From positions 1 to 43,656 of the forward strand of contig JAJEFC010000107.1 in assembly GCA_022820675.1 (NCBI GenBank): a DNA stretch of 43,656 bases, given 5' to 3'. Each line of letters opens with the position of its first letter. Position 1 is the stretch's first letter. This document shows positions 23,965 through 35,627 of this stretch, piece after piece. A program made the translations under genes and the position numbers. The notes below the pieces were generated by a model. It was not told where the DNA came from. It saw only the letters and a program-made list of their open reading frames with translations, and made no database searches. Source of the stretch: Vicinamibacteria bacterium. Its GTDB lineage: Bacteria > Acidobacteriota > Vicinamibacteria > Vicinamibacterales > UBA8438.

Positions 23965-25660
23965 CATCCGCGCCGACCACCTGGACACCGTCCACGACGT
24001 GCTAGCTCGACATCTGCCGGGCGGCGTGCGGGTCTGGGTCTTCGGGAGCCGCGCCACGTGGGCGACGAAGGACTCGTCCGACCTGGACCTCGCTCTCGAG
24101 GGTGACGGCGAAATCCCGGCACGCAGCCTGTCCGCACTCGAAGCCGCGTTCGAGGACTCGGACCTGCCGTACGCGGTGGATGTCGTGGACACCAGGCGGA
24201 TCGGTGAACGTTTCCGAGAGATAGTGGCGGAGCAACGGGTAGCGTTGCCAGAGAAAGACCGCTCACGCGCCACCGACGGGAGCAGCGGAGACCCTTTTGG
24301 TGCTCTGCCACGTGGATGGGAGCGGTCAACACTAGGGGCTGCCTGCGAGCGCGGTGGCGGCAACATCCAGACCGGACCGTTCGGCAGCCAACTCCACGCT
24401 TCCGACTACCGACCCGTCGGTACACCGTCCATCATGCCTCAGAACCTCGGTGACAATCGCGTCATCGCGGACGGAATCGCACGCGTTGGAGACAGTGACG
24501 CCAATCGCTTGCGGCGCTACTTGGTCCGCGAGGGCGATATCGTCTACAGCCGCCGCGGTGATGTCGAGAAGCGAGCGCTCATCGGACCCCATGAGGACGG
24601 GTGGCTGTGCGGGACCGGTTGCCTTCGCGTACGCCTAGGCGAGAACGGCGCGGACCCCAGATACGCCTCGTACTATCTGGGGCACCCCGCCGTTCGCGAA
24701 TGGATCGTCCGCCATGCTCATGGCGCGACCATGCCGAATCTGAACACGGCGATACTGTCTGCCTGCCCATTCGTCGCACCGCCGATTCCCGAGCAGCGTG
24801 CCATCGCGTACGTCCTCGGGACGCTGGACGACAAGATCGAGCTGAACCGTCGGATGAACGCGACGCTGGAAGCGATGGTCCGGGCGCTGTTCCGGTCCTG
24901 GTTCGTCGATTTCGACCCAGTGCGGGCCAAGATGGATGGCCGCGACACCGGGCTGCCGAAGGACATCGCCGACCTGTTCCCAGACCGGCTGGTGGTTTCG
25001 GAGCTGGGGGAGATTCCAGAGGGCTGGGAATCAACACGGTTGGACAACGTCGCGACCATCACGAAGGGACGATCGTACAGACGCCGCGAACTGGTTGCGT
25101 CGGACACCGCGCTCGTGACACTGAAGTCCTTCGCTCGCGGTGGTGGATATCGTACTGAGGGTCTGAAGTCTTTCGGCGGCGCGTACAAGAGTGAGCAGGT
25201 AGTCCAGCCCGGCGAGGTGATTGTGGCGTGCACGGACGTGACGCAGGCAGCGGAGGTGGTGGGGCGGTCCGCCGTCGTCGGCGAGACATCATCATTTCGA
25301 ACGCTGGTGGCTTCGTTGGACGTCTTGATCGTGCGACCGAAGAACGCCGCACCTGGACGCGCGTTCGTCCACTACGTCACCGGAACCGAGAATTTCGTAA
25401 CGCACGCCCTCGCGCGCACTACGGGAACGACGGTCTTGCATCTCTCCAAAGATGCGGTCGCGTCCTTCCCGTTCGCCCTGCCGCCAAGGCGGTTGACGGA
25501 ACGTTTTGGACATCTCGCAGATTCACTGCGCGCCCGAATCCAGGCCAATGCATCCGCAGTTGAGCTGCTCGCAGATGTACGGAATACGCTGCTTCCGAAG
25601 CTGGTTTCCGGCGAGTTGCGAGTTCGCGACGTCGAGAAGCTCATCGGAGCAATCGCATGA
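23948..25660 (+). CDS. hsdS: HsdS specificity subunit with N-terminal nucleotidyltransferase domain
   Basis: A 570-residue fusion. Residues 1-105 form an MNT/HI0073-like nucleotidyltransferase: WVFGSRATWATKDSSDLDLAL gives Gly33-Ser34 and the metal pair Asp45/Asp47, with a third Asp at 78 or 81. From about 118 it is a standard HsdS: LPRGWERSTLG opens target-recognition domain 1 (118-275), then PEQRAIAYVLGTLDDKIELNRRMN (280-325) is the conserved spacer helix, EIPEGWESTRLDNV opens domain 2 (about 355-520), and a second helix ends the protein. HsdS sets the DNA target of the methylase and nuclease. TTG 23948 lies inside the end of the HI0074-like frame, the usual overlap of that pair. No stop or frameshift separates the two domains. 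Confidence 0.88.
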   Translation: MTTPIDIRADHLDTVHDVLARHLPGGVRVWVFGSRATWATKDSSDLDLALEGDGEIPARSLSALEAAFEDSDLPYAVDVVDTRRIGERFREIVAEQRVALPEKDRSRATDGSSGDPFGALPRGWERSTLGAACERGGGNIQTGPFGSQLHASDYRPVGTPSIMPQNLGDNRVIADGIARVGDSDANRLRRYLVREGDIVYSRRGDVEKRALIGPHEDGWLCGTGCLRVRLGENGADPRYASYYLGHPAVREWIVRHAHGATMPNLNTAILSACPFVAPPIPEQRAIAYVLGTLDDKIELNRRMNATLEAMVRALFRSWFVDFDPVRAKMDGRDTGLPKDIADLFPDRLVVSELGEIPEGWESTRLDNVATITKGRSYRRRELVASDTALVTLKSFARGGGYRTEGLKSFGGAYKSEQVVQPGEVIVACTDVTQAAEVVGRSAVVGETSSFRTLVASLDVLIVRPKNAAPGRAFVHYVTGTENFVTHALARTTGTTVLHLSKDAVASFPFALPPRRLTERFGHLADSLRARIQANASAVELLADVRNTLLPKLVSGELRVRDVEKLIGAIA

Positions 25661-25743
25661 CATTCCGGCGGTTCCGGAAGGCGACGTGTTCGACATGGCG
25701 ACGCTCCAGACCTCATGGAACGATCGCGCAGCGGAGACATCTG

Positions 25744-26871
25744 ATGCGAGTCAGCATTCGCGACCGGGGTTCGCTGTCGGCGGTTTCGCCGGCGGCGCTG
25801 TCGGCGTACGCCCGCGCGGCGGGTTGGCGTCGGTACGAGCCGTATGGCGAGCACTCGGACGTCTACGCCGGTGAGTCGCGCCCGGAGATCATCGTTCCGC
25901 GCACGCAGTGCCTGGGCGACTACGCGAGCGTCGTGGCGACGCTGATCGACACGTTCGCCGGTGTCAGCGGGCAGGACGAGTTGAGCGTCTATCGCTCTTT
26001 GGCGACGGCGGACCGGGACGTGGTCCGCGTTCGCGCCGCGGAGAGCGACGACGGCAGCGTGACCTTGAACGACGGCGTCGACCTCATCGGCGGCGCCCGC
26101 GATCTCCTGCTGTCGGTGGCGTGCTCACTTCGCGAGCCGCAACCGGTCTACCGAGCCGGGGCGAACCGGGAGGCGGCGGATCTGCTGAGGCAGATGCGGC
26201 TTGGGCAGACGGACCAGGGCAGCTTCGTGGTGACGCTGCTGACGCCGGTCGTGCCGCCACCGATGCCGGCGTTGTTCCCGGACCCGGATGATTGGTACGC
26301 GCCCATCGAACGCCGGATGACGCGGCGGCTGGTCGAGGCCGTCACCGCGGCGCGGCAAGCGACGGAACGGGCGTCCGCCGGTGATGACGGCGCGTTCGAG
26401 GAGACGGTCGCCAGCGGCGTGAGCGCCAATTTGTGCGAGGCTCTGGTTCGGATCATCGAACCGTTCCGGACGCTGGACGTGGACGTCTCGTGGGCGCGGA
26501 CTCGGCCGGTTGCGGCAACCGGAACCGTCACCCGTTTCGGCCGGGCGGATGCGGCGCTGCTGCGCGAAGCGGCGCGTTTGCTCCGTGACCGTGCGCCGCG
26601 GCTGGACGTGCGACTCCACGGCTTCATTCGACGCCTGAAGCGCGGAGAGGCGGGCGACGACGGAACCATCAGCCTGCAGGCCAAGATCGACGGCCAACGG
26701 CAGTCGGTCGTGGCCGTGCTGGAGCAGGCGGACTACGAGCGGGCGGTTCAGGCCCACAGGGATCGCGCACTAGTCGTGCTGGCGGGCGATCTCGAGCGCA
26801 CGGGCCAGCGGTGGAGGTTGCTGAATCCACACGTTGAAGGCGTCCTTCGCGACGAGCGTGACGATGGCTGA
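25744..26871 (+). CDS. Unrecognised 375-residue protein inside the hsd operon
   Basis: From ATG 25744 (GGAG seven bases before it) the product reads MRVSIRDRGSLSAVSPAALSAYARAAGW, GEHSDVYAG, a central YRAGANREAADLLRQMRLGQTDQGSFVVTLLTPVVPP, and a C-terminal part with RADAALLREAARLLRDRAPRLDVRLHGFIRRLKRGEAGDDGTISLQAKIDGQRQSVVAVLEQADYERAVQAHRDRALVVLAGDL. The last segment looks like mixed alpha/beta with an OB- or ubiquitin-like strand set, but I cannot name a family. An in-frame ATG at 25657 overlapping the hsdS stop is possible; the 29 residues between are Arg/His-rich and less protein-like. The stop overlaps the next start by eight bases. Soluble, no signal peptide. Confidence 0.8.
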   Translation: MRVSIRDRGSLSAVSPAALSAYARAAGWRRYEPYGEHSDVYAGESRPEIIVPRTQCLGDYASVVATLIDTFAGVSGQDELSVYRSLATADRDVVRVRAAESDDGSVTLNDGVDLIGGARDLLLSVACSLREPQPVYRAGANREAADLLRQMRLGQTDQGSFVVTLLTPVVPPPMPALFPDPDDWYAPIERRMTRRLVEAVTAARQATERASAGDDGAFEETVASGVSANLCEALVRIIEPFRTLDVDVSWARTRPVAATGTVTRFGRADAALLREAARLLRDRAPRLDVRLHGFIRRLKRGEAGDDGTISLQAKIDGQRQSVVAVLEQADYERAVQAHRDRALVVLAGDLERTGQRWRLLNPHVEGVLRDERDDG

Positions 26872-27313
26872 TTCGGGTCTCACCCAGGCGGAAGCGGACG
26901 CGCTCATCGCGTTGGAGAAGCGCCGGGTTGGCGAGGAGGAGTGGCACTATCCCGACTTGGGCGGAGCAATCACGATTCCGCTGGTGTCGACGGACCGGCG
27001 TGAGCCGTTCCTTCTGGATCTGCGACGGTCACGGATCGATCTCGCCAAGAACACGTACCAGAACCGCGGGCGGCAGACAGTAGTCCTTGTGCGACTGGAC
27101 TTGGGCGCCAGGCCGCATCGCAACCCGGATGGGGAGGAGGTCGGTTCGCCACATCTTCACCTCTACCGCGAGGGCTTCGGCGACAAGTGGGCGTACGGTC
27201 CGCCGACGGATCGGTTCGTCGATTTGGAGGATCCCTGGCGGACCCTTCAGGATTTCATGCAGTTCTGCCGTGTCGTCGAGGCGCCGATCATCCAACGGGG
27301 GTTGTTCACATGA
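26864..27313 (+). CDS. DUF6978-like protein
   Basis: A 149-residue protein: [21 protein letters not shown], then [84 protein letters not shown], ending [20 protein letters not shown] recognise the 'F.LDI.R..I.L.K.T.Q.R.R....L.RLD' and 'PHLH.Y.EG.GDKWA' blocks from a family recorded as DUF6978, usually encoded beside DUF1828/DUF1829 proteins, as here. Function is unknown. ATG 26864 overlaps the previous stop by eight bases, and its own stop overlaps the next ATG, so all three are coupled. Confidence 0.75.
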   Translation: MADSGLTQAEADALIALEKRRVGEEEWHYPDLGGAITIPLVSTDRREPFLLDLRRSRIDLAKNTYQNRGRQTVVLVRLDLGARPHRNPDGEEVGSPHLHLYREGFGDKWAYGPPTDRFVDLEDPWRTLQDFMQFCRVVEAPIIQRGLFT

Positions 27314-28073
27314 TGGGGGAAGTGCAGGCGTTGCTGGATCAGTACCGGACCTGGCTGCGTGACAAGACGACCCTGCGCCAGGTCGATGAGTGGATCGAAA
27401 TCACCACACCGTACCTGGATCGCCACAACGACTGCCTTCAGATCTACGCCAGGCGCGCCGACGGGGGGTTCGTGCTGACGGACGACGGCTACATCATCGA
27501 GGACCTGGAACAGTCCGGCTGCAGAATCGACGGCGGCCGGCGGCGGGCCTTGCTCGACACGACGCTCAACGGCTTCGGCGTGCAGATCAACAAGACCGCC
27601 CTCGAGGTGCGGGCGTCGAGCGACAACTTCGCGCTGCGAAAGCACAATCTGATCCAGGCAATGCTCGCCGTGAACGATCTCTTTTACCTGGCGTCGTCGG
27701 GCGATCGCCAGCCCGTGTTCCACGAGGACGTGGTGGCCTGGCTGGATTTCGCGGAGATCCGATACACGCCCAACGCGAAGTTCACCGGCAAGAGCGGCTA
27801 TGACCACCGGTTCGACTTCGTGATACCGAAGTCGAGAGACCAGCCGGAGCGCGTGCTGCGCGCCATCAATCGCCCAGGTCGTGACACCGCGCAGTCGGTG
27901 GCGTTCTCCTGGATCGACACCCGGGAGGTGCGTGCTCCCGACTCCCGCGCCTATGCGATTCTGAATGACTCAGAACGGCCGGTCTCGGCGAGTGTGCTGG
28001 GCGCCATGCGCAGCTATGACGTGCGACCCATCCCGTGGTCGGACCGAGAGGGAGCGCGTGAGGAGTTGGCGGC

Positions 28074-28077
<4 letters not shown>
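27310..28077 (+). CDS. DUF1828 and DUF1829 domain protein
   Basis: A 255-residue protein. Residues about 28-120 match DUF1828: [45 protein letters not shown]...[13 protein letters not shown]. Residues about 155-240 match DUF1829: ARYTPN-like [38 protein letters not shown]...[11 protein letters not shown]. Neither domain has a known function; the fold pair is found in accessory regions of many bacteria. ATG 27310 overlaps the DUF6978 stop (ATGA) and the gene's own stop overlaps the hsdR GTG (GTGA). The chain places it firmly inside the restriction operon. Confidence 0.85.
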
Positions 28078-31259
<3,182 letters not shown>

Positions 31260-31341
31260 CTCGGAGCCGCTGCACGCTGGTGACGCCGATGTACGGTGGC
31301 GGCTTGAAGCGGTTGGCCGTCGCGTTGCATCGGGCGGGCGG

Positions 31342-31394
31342 CTTGATCGGGCGACCGATCAGGAATATGTTCCTGATTGGTCGAGCCAATCAGG
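31342..31394 (+). promoter_or_regulatory. Leader with three mutually overlapping hairpins
   Basis: H1: CTTGATCGG (31342-31350) with CCGATCAGG (31355-31363) around a GCGA tetraloop, one G-U pair. H2: ATCAGGAA (31358-31365) with TTCCTGAT (31370-31377) around TATG. H3: CCTGATTGG (31372-31380) with CCAATCAGG (31386-31394) around TCGAG. H2 shares bases with both neighbours, so H1+H3 and H2 exclude each other. The 3' arm of H3 runs into AGGAG (31392-31396), the only Shine-Dalgarno-like sequence before ATG 31408. The position suggests attenuation or an operator array for the ATPase gene. Confidence 0.55.
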
Positions 31395-31407
31395 AGCCAG
31401 CTCCCGC

Positions 31408-32561
31408 ATGAGCTTCGCCAGAACCCTCACCATGGACTTGCCGGCGGGCCAGTCCGCCTTTCTGTGGGGCGCCCGGCAGACCGGGAAGTCGACCTTCCTC
31501 CGCGAGCGGTTTCCGGCCGGCGTGCACATCGACCTGCTGGACTTCGACACCCGGCTCGCCCTGAGCGCGCGCCCGTCCCGGCTCGGCGAGCAACTGGACG
31601 CGGCCGCCCCGGAGGTCCTCGCGCACCCGGTCGTCATCGACGAAATCCAGAAGGCGCCGGGGCTCCTCGACGAGGTGCACCGGCTGATCGAGTCCCGCCG
31701 CCTGTCCTTTGTGCTGTGCGGGTCGAGCGCCCGGAAGCTCAAGCGCGCCGGCGTCAACCTGCTCGGCGGGCGCGCCTGGCGCTTCGAGATGTTCCCGCTC
31801 ACCTGGCGGGAAATACCCGACTTCGACCTGCTGCGCGCCCTGAACCGCGGCCTGCTGCCGGGCGTCTACACCCGGCCGCAGTACCGGCGGTCGCTGGCGG
31901 CCTACGTGCGGGACTATCTGACGCAAGAGGTCTTCAACGAGGCGCTCACCCGCAACGCCGCCGCCTTCACCCGGTTCTTCGAGGCGTTGCGCTTCTGTCA
32001 CGGCGAGTTGCTGAACTACGCGGCCATCGCCCGCGACTGCGGCGTCGACGCCAAGACCGTGCGCACGTACTTCGAGATACTGCAGGACACGCTGGTCGGC
32101 TATCTGATCCGCCCCTTCCACCACCGCCCCGGCCGCCAGAGCATCTCCGCCGCGCCGAGGTTCTATCTGTTCGACGTGGGCGTGGCCGGCCACGTCTGCC
32201 GCAGGGTCCTCACGGACGCCGCGGCACGGAGTTCGGCCGGGCGTTCGAGCACTTCCTCCTGCTCGAGATCATCGCCGCCCGCGGCTACCGGGAGCAGTCG
32301 TGGCCCGTCGAGTTCTGGCGGACCAAGAGCGGGCTGGAGGTGGACTTCGTGCTGAACGAGGGCGAGGTCGCGGTCGAGGCGAAGGCCCGCGTGCGCGGCG
32401 GCGACCTGCGCCCGATGACCGCCTTCGTGGAGGAGTTCGCCCCGCGCCGGGCGATCGTCGTCACCGCCGAGAACGACCGCCGACGCGTCGGCGGCATCGA
32501 CGTCATGCCCTACACCGAGTTTCTGGAACTGCTGCACGGCGGGACGCTGCTCGAATGCTGA
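31408..32561 (+). pseudogene. DUF4143-type AAA ATPase, frameshifted near the C-terminal domain
   Basis: From ATG 31408 the frame reads SFARTLTMDLPAGQSAFLWGARQTGKSTFL (Walker A at 21-28), then VVIDEIQKAPGLLDEVHRLI (Walker B near 75-80) and LCGSSARKLKRAGVNLLGGRAW. It continues through AAYVRDYLTQEVF...[32 protein letters not shown] to [20 protein letters not shown]. The expected continuation, [55 protein letters not shown], is in another frame ending at 32561. A single-base loss near 32210-32225 accounts for it. The C-terminal part is the PD-(D/E)xK-like domain of these ATPases. Intact length would be about 384 residues. The family is common in accessory DNA; its role is unknown. A sequencing error is not excluded. 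Confidence 0.85.
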
Positions 32562-32598
32562 AGCTGGTCGGCCCGGGCCACCGCCCATCACCCGGCGT

Positions 32599-32700
32599 CC
32601 GGAGGAACCTCGCCGTCGAGCTGCTGCAGAGACTGCTGAAGGGCGAATTGGCGACCCGGAGGCGGAAGAACGTCGTGCGGGCGCGCCCGTTCGCCGAGAT
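32599..32700 (+). pseudogene. 102-bp relic of hsdR
   Basis: These bases repeat 30752-30853 of hsdR at a constant offset of 1847 with about ten differences, encoding [34 protein letters not shown]. It starts 38 bases after the ATPase frame and has no start or continuation. It is a fragment of a second hsdR-like gene or a short duplication. Confidence 0.88.
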
Positions 32701-32808
32701 TCAGAGCCCGCCAGTCGAGGTGCTCGTCGGGCGGGAATCGGCCGGCGTGGTGCTGAGCCGGCACCATCACTGGTCGTCCGACAACCGCCCGCTGCAGGAA
32801 CGAGAAAG

Positions 32809-32902
32809 TGGCGGTGATGCAGGGATTCGAACCCTGGGAAGAGGTTTATGCCCCTTCAACGGTTTAGCAAACCGCCGCCTTCAGCCTCTCGGCCACCTCA
32901 CC
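32809..32902 (-). tRNA. tRNA-Ser (GCT)
   Basis: The minus strand from 32902 starts GGTGAGGTGGCCGAGAGGC and carries the anticodon arm GCGGT-TTGCTAA-ACCGT (anticodon GCT at 32866-32868), a long variable arm typical of class II serine tRNAs, and the T arm CAGGG-TTCGAAT-CCCTG (32820-32836). Discriminator G and an encoded CCA (32809-32811) close it. The acceptor stem has one G-A mismatch at pair 6-67. It sits between the hsdR relic and the protease genes, a common place for island boundaries, but no integrase is present. Confidence 0.93.
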
Positions 32903-33189
32903 GCATCGTCGGTGTGCGAGGCCGCGGGCGCGAGCCCCGTATCGGCCATCATACCCGCGTCCCGCCGTCCCGTGCAACCCGTCGCGCCCGCATCTCCTCG
33001 AAGATTCGGCCCGGCTGGCCGCGGGGGGAGCTCCAAGGGGAGATCCCGGGGGGATCCCGGCCTGCCGACACCGCGCCCTGCGCGCGGTACCTCGGTCAGA
33101 CTGCACAAAGCGGTGGCCGCCGGCCGGCGTGAATGAGGGTCCGCGTTACCGCCACCAACTCTCCAGGGATCGCTCTCCAAGAGCCAGCG

Positions 33190-33387
33190 CTAGCCGTTCC
33201 GGCTGTGAAGTCGGGTCCGGCTCGACCCCAACGGGGGCTCGAGCTCGAAGCGCGGCTTCGTGTCGACACCGAGCTTCTTGAGTTCCCGTTCCAGCCGCTC
33301 ATGCGCAGCGATGGTGGCCTCGTTCACTTTCACATTCCGCTCAACCACTTTTTCTCTCAGAGGCGACCGGCGAACTCTCGTCACCAT
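33190..33387 (-). CDS. Small basic protein coupled to the SDH-type protease
   Basis: A 65-residue frame starting one base after the protease stop (TGA-C-ATG). MVTRVRRSPLREKVVERNVKVNEATIAAHERLERELKKLGVDTKPRF predicts a helix rich in Lys/Arg/Glu, then an unstructured tail. No family is recognised. Tight spacing suggests it is translated with the protease. The following spacer to the tRNA gene (32903-33189) holds only a GC-rich stretch with a repeated GATCCCGG and no gene. Confidence 0.55.
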   Translation of the reverse strand: MVTRVRRSPLREKVVERNVKVNEATIAAHERLERELKKLGVDTKPRFELEPPLGSSRTRLHSRNG

Positions 33388-33388
33388 G

Positions 33389-34243
33389 TCAGAAATACTC
33401 CCTGGTGTGGACGAAGGAAAACAGTTGTTCTCGTTGCATGTAGTCCTTCAACAGCTCGAAGTAGTCCCTGACGCACTTGTGGAACTCGGTCTCTCGAATA
33501 TCGTCAATCTTCAGGCCGACTTCTCCCTGCAATGTTCGCATGTCGATGGCACGGCCATGAGAGTGCCATCGCCCGGTTTCGTTCAGCAGCGCCGCGATCT
33601 GCTCGGCACGGCCAATCCTCATCTCCGGTGTGACCTCGATCCCGCGCGTCTCCGTCTTCGTCCAATGCTTGAACTTGTACTGAGACAGCCACTTGATGAG
33701 CAGTTCAATCGACAACTCGCGCGCTTGTTCGAACTGGTAGAGCTCACCAAGGTCCAACTTGCTCAGGAGCGCGTACTCGGCTGTCGTGAGTTGTCCCTCT
33801 TGCGCCTTCATGTTCAGGCGTTCGAATTGCTGCAGGTACGACAGGGCCGGCACCAGTTTTCCGTCCTTCTCGATCTGTGGGTCGATCGGCCCGAGACAGG
33901 ACAGGTGGTCCATCAGAATCCGGTCCGCGCTCAAGGCCAGAATGGTCCCGGCTGACATGGCCTGGTCAGGCACGATCACCGTGACGTGGGCGTAGATCGC
34001 GCGCAGGACGGTGACCATTCGCTCTACGACTTCGACGACACCACCCGGAGTGTCCAGGATAACGACGACCGGCCCTTGGCGTTCGGGCAGTGCATCGATG
34101 GCATCACGAAGGCGAAGCTCAAGCCCGGGCAGAATAGGGCTCACTATCGTGACCACGTCCGCCCCGAGCTCCTTGCCGATGAGCGTCAGTCGCCGATTCA
34201 GGTCTTCCCTGATGTGGCGGTCAAGGGGTCTCAGGGAGCTCAC
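33389..34243 (-). CDS. ClpP-like serine protease, SDH (serine dehydrogenase proteinase) family
   Basis: A 284-residue protein close to the usual length of the SDH/PF01972 group. VVVILDTPGGVVEVVERMV (64-68 DTPGG) and VPDQAMSAGTILALSADRILMDHLSCLGPIDPQI show the crotonase/ClpP fold, with Ser97 in MSAGT as the likely nucleophile. No signal peptide, so cytoplasmic. Relatives are membrane-associated or soluble oligomeric peptidases related to signal peptide peptidase S49. GTG 34243 has GGAGG six bases upstream. The coding sequence is visibly lower in GC than its neighbours, with many A/T-ending codons, which suggests recent acquisition. It forms a pair with the small gene at 33190. Confidence 0.82.
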   Translation of the reverse strand: MSSLRPLDRHIREDLNRRLTLIGKELGADVVTIVSPILPGLELRLRDAIDALPERQGPVVVILDTPGGVVEVVERMVTVLRAIYAHVTVIVPDQAMSAGTILALSADRILMDHLSCLGPIDPQIEKDGKLVPALSYLQQFERLNMKAQEGQLTTAEYALLSKLDLGELYQFEQARELSIELLIKWLSQYKFKHWTKTETRGIEVTPEMRIGRAEQIAALLNETGRWHSHGRAIDMRTLQGEVGLKIDDIRETEFHKCVRDYFELLKDYMQREQLFSFVHTREYF

Positions 34244-34298
34244 GGTCCGCCTCCGGTTGCGGTCATCGAACGTCGACCTTCGATGCGGCCCGGGATCG

Positions 34299-35627
34299 TC
34301 ACTCGATCACCCACAGGCCCGCCTGCGGCCCGGACAGGTACTCGGGCGGCGCCCCCGCCGTGATCAGCGTGTCCTCCTCCCGCATGATCGAGACCGCCTG
34401 CCCGCCCCACTCGGGCACGGCGGCGGTGATCGCGAACTCCAGCGAGACCCAGTCACCGTCCTTGAGCGTGATCCGCGGGTGGTCGCCGTAGCGCTCCGGC
34501 CAGTCGAAGATGGCCCACATGCCGGCGTCGTGGACCCAGTAGCCCTGGACGTGCGAGTAGACGAGCAGGTCGATGCCGGCCTCGGCGGCGCGGCGCTCGG
34601 CCGCCTGCTTGATGGCGATGCCGGTGCGGCCGACGCGCATCTCTTCGAGGATCAGCTCGGCCGCGCGGGACGAGGCCTCGAACGCCCGCACGAGGCCCTC
34701 GGGCGGCGCCGTCTCGCCCTCGCGGAGCACGTAGGCCATCTTCTGCTGGTCGGCGACGATGCCCGAGGTGCGGACCCCGAAGTCGACGTGCAGGAGGTCG
34801 CCACGCTCGATGGTGGGGTCGTCCGCGTCGTCGAGGGTGACGCCGCCGGGGCGCTGCAGGTCGAGCGAGCCGGGGAAGTTGAACTCGAACCCGAGGCGCT
34901 TCCACTCGGCCGTGATCCAGTACCGCACGTCCATCAGGGTGGTGCGGCCGGGAGTGATGACGTCGCCCGAGAACGCGCGGCGCAGGATGTCGAACGTGGC
35001 GGTGCTGGCCTCGCGCTGCACCTCGTGCTCGGCCTCGGTGTGGGTCGAGGCGTAGTCGACGACGAGGGGCTCGGACGACACGAGGCGGCCGGCGCGGTCG
35101 GGGCCGAGGGTCTCGAGCAGGTAGTCCTTGAGCTCGGCCGTCAGGCCGTCGGCCATGCTGATGGTGCGCGACTGGTTGACGGCGATGCGCCGGGGGGCCC
35201 GCGCGTCGAGGTACTCGCGCAGGTGGGGCATCAGCCCCTCCTCGCCGTAGAGGGTCCGCGTGTCGTAGAAGCGGCGGAGGTGGCCGCTCAGGTGGGTGCC
35301 GATGGCGGCGGTCTCGAGGCCGGCGTCGGCACCCGCGTCGAAGAACAGGTAGGCGTTGCGGTGGCCGTACCAGCCGGTGATGCCGTAGCCGCCGAAGAGC
35401 TCGAGGACGGGGTCGGGGGCATTCTCGCGGCTGAGAATGATCCAGAGGTCGATCTCGTGGCGGCGCATGATGGGCAGCAGGTGCCGCCGCATCTTGTCGG
35501 CCTTGATCGTCCACTCGCGCTCGGTGCGGGCGCGTATCAGCTCGGGCGTGGGCTGCGCGGCGGCGGGCGCCCCCGTCGCGAGGACGAGGACGCCGGCGAG
35601 CATCGACCGCAGGAAGCCGGAGAGCAT
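34299..35627 (-). CDS. Secreted M24-family (Xaa-Pro-type) metallopeptidase
   Basis: A 442-residue protein with signal peptide MLSGFLRSMLAGVLVLATGAPAAAQ. Residues about 200-430 carry the pita-bread fold metal set: Asp282 (HVDFG), Asp293 (SGIVAD), His359 (YSHVQG), Glu397 (VSLEF) and Glu418 (MREEDTLIT). The N-terminal half matches the creatinase-like domain of prolidase homologues. It should cleave Xaa-Pro bonds or act as an amidohydrolase in the periplasm. The usual GHGIG around His is SHVQGYWVHD, a known variant in secreted members. ATG 35627 begins the signal peptide. The 260 bases upstream (35628-35887) hold no convincing gene, only GC-rich imperfect repeats. Confidence 0.87.
   Translation of the reverse strand: MLSGFLRSMLAGVLVLATGAPAAAQPTPELIRARTEREWTIKADKMRRHLLPIMRRHEIDLWIILSRENAPDPVLELFGGYGITGWYGHRNAYLFFDAGADAGLETAAIGTHLSGHLRRFYDTRTLYGEEGLMPHLREYLDARAPRRIAVNQSRTISMADGLTAELKDYLLETLGPDRAGRLVSSEPLVVDYASTHTEAEHEVQREASTATFDILRRAFSGDVITPGRTTLMDVRYWITAEWKRLGFEFNFPGSLDLQRPGGVTLDDADDPTIERGDLLHVDFGVRTSGIVADQQKMAYVLREGETAPPEGLVRAFEASSRAAELILEEMRVGRTGIAIKQAAERRAAEAGIDLLVYSHVQGYWVHDAGMWAIFDWPERYGDHPRITLKDGDWVSLEFAITAAVPEWGGQAVSIMREEDTLITAGAPPEYLSGPQAGLWVIE

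Noticed and set aside
31358-31377. GGAATATGTTCC as a LexA-type SOS box
   Set aside because: Spacing and sequence do not match known LexA consensus sites; the overlapping hairpins explain the symmetry better.
32809-34243. Integrative element with attachment sites at tRNA-Ser
   Set aside because: No integrase and no second copy of the tRNA 3' end could be found by reading the window.
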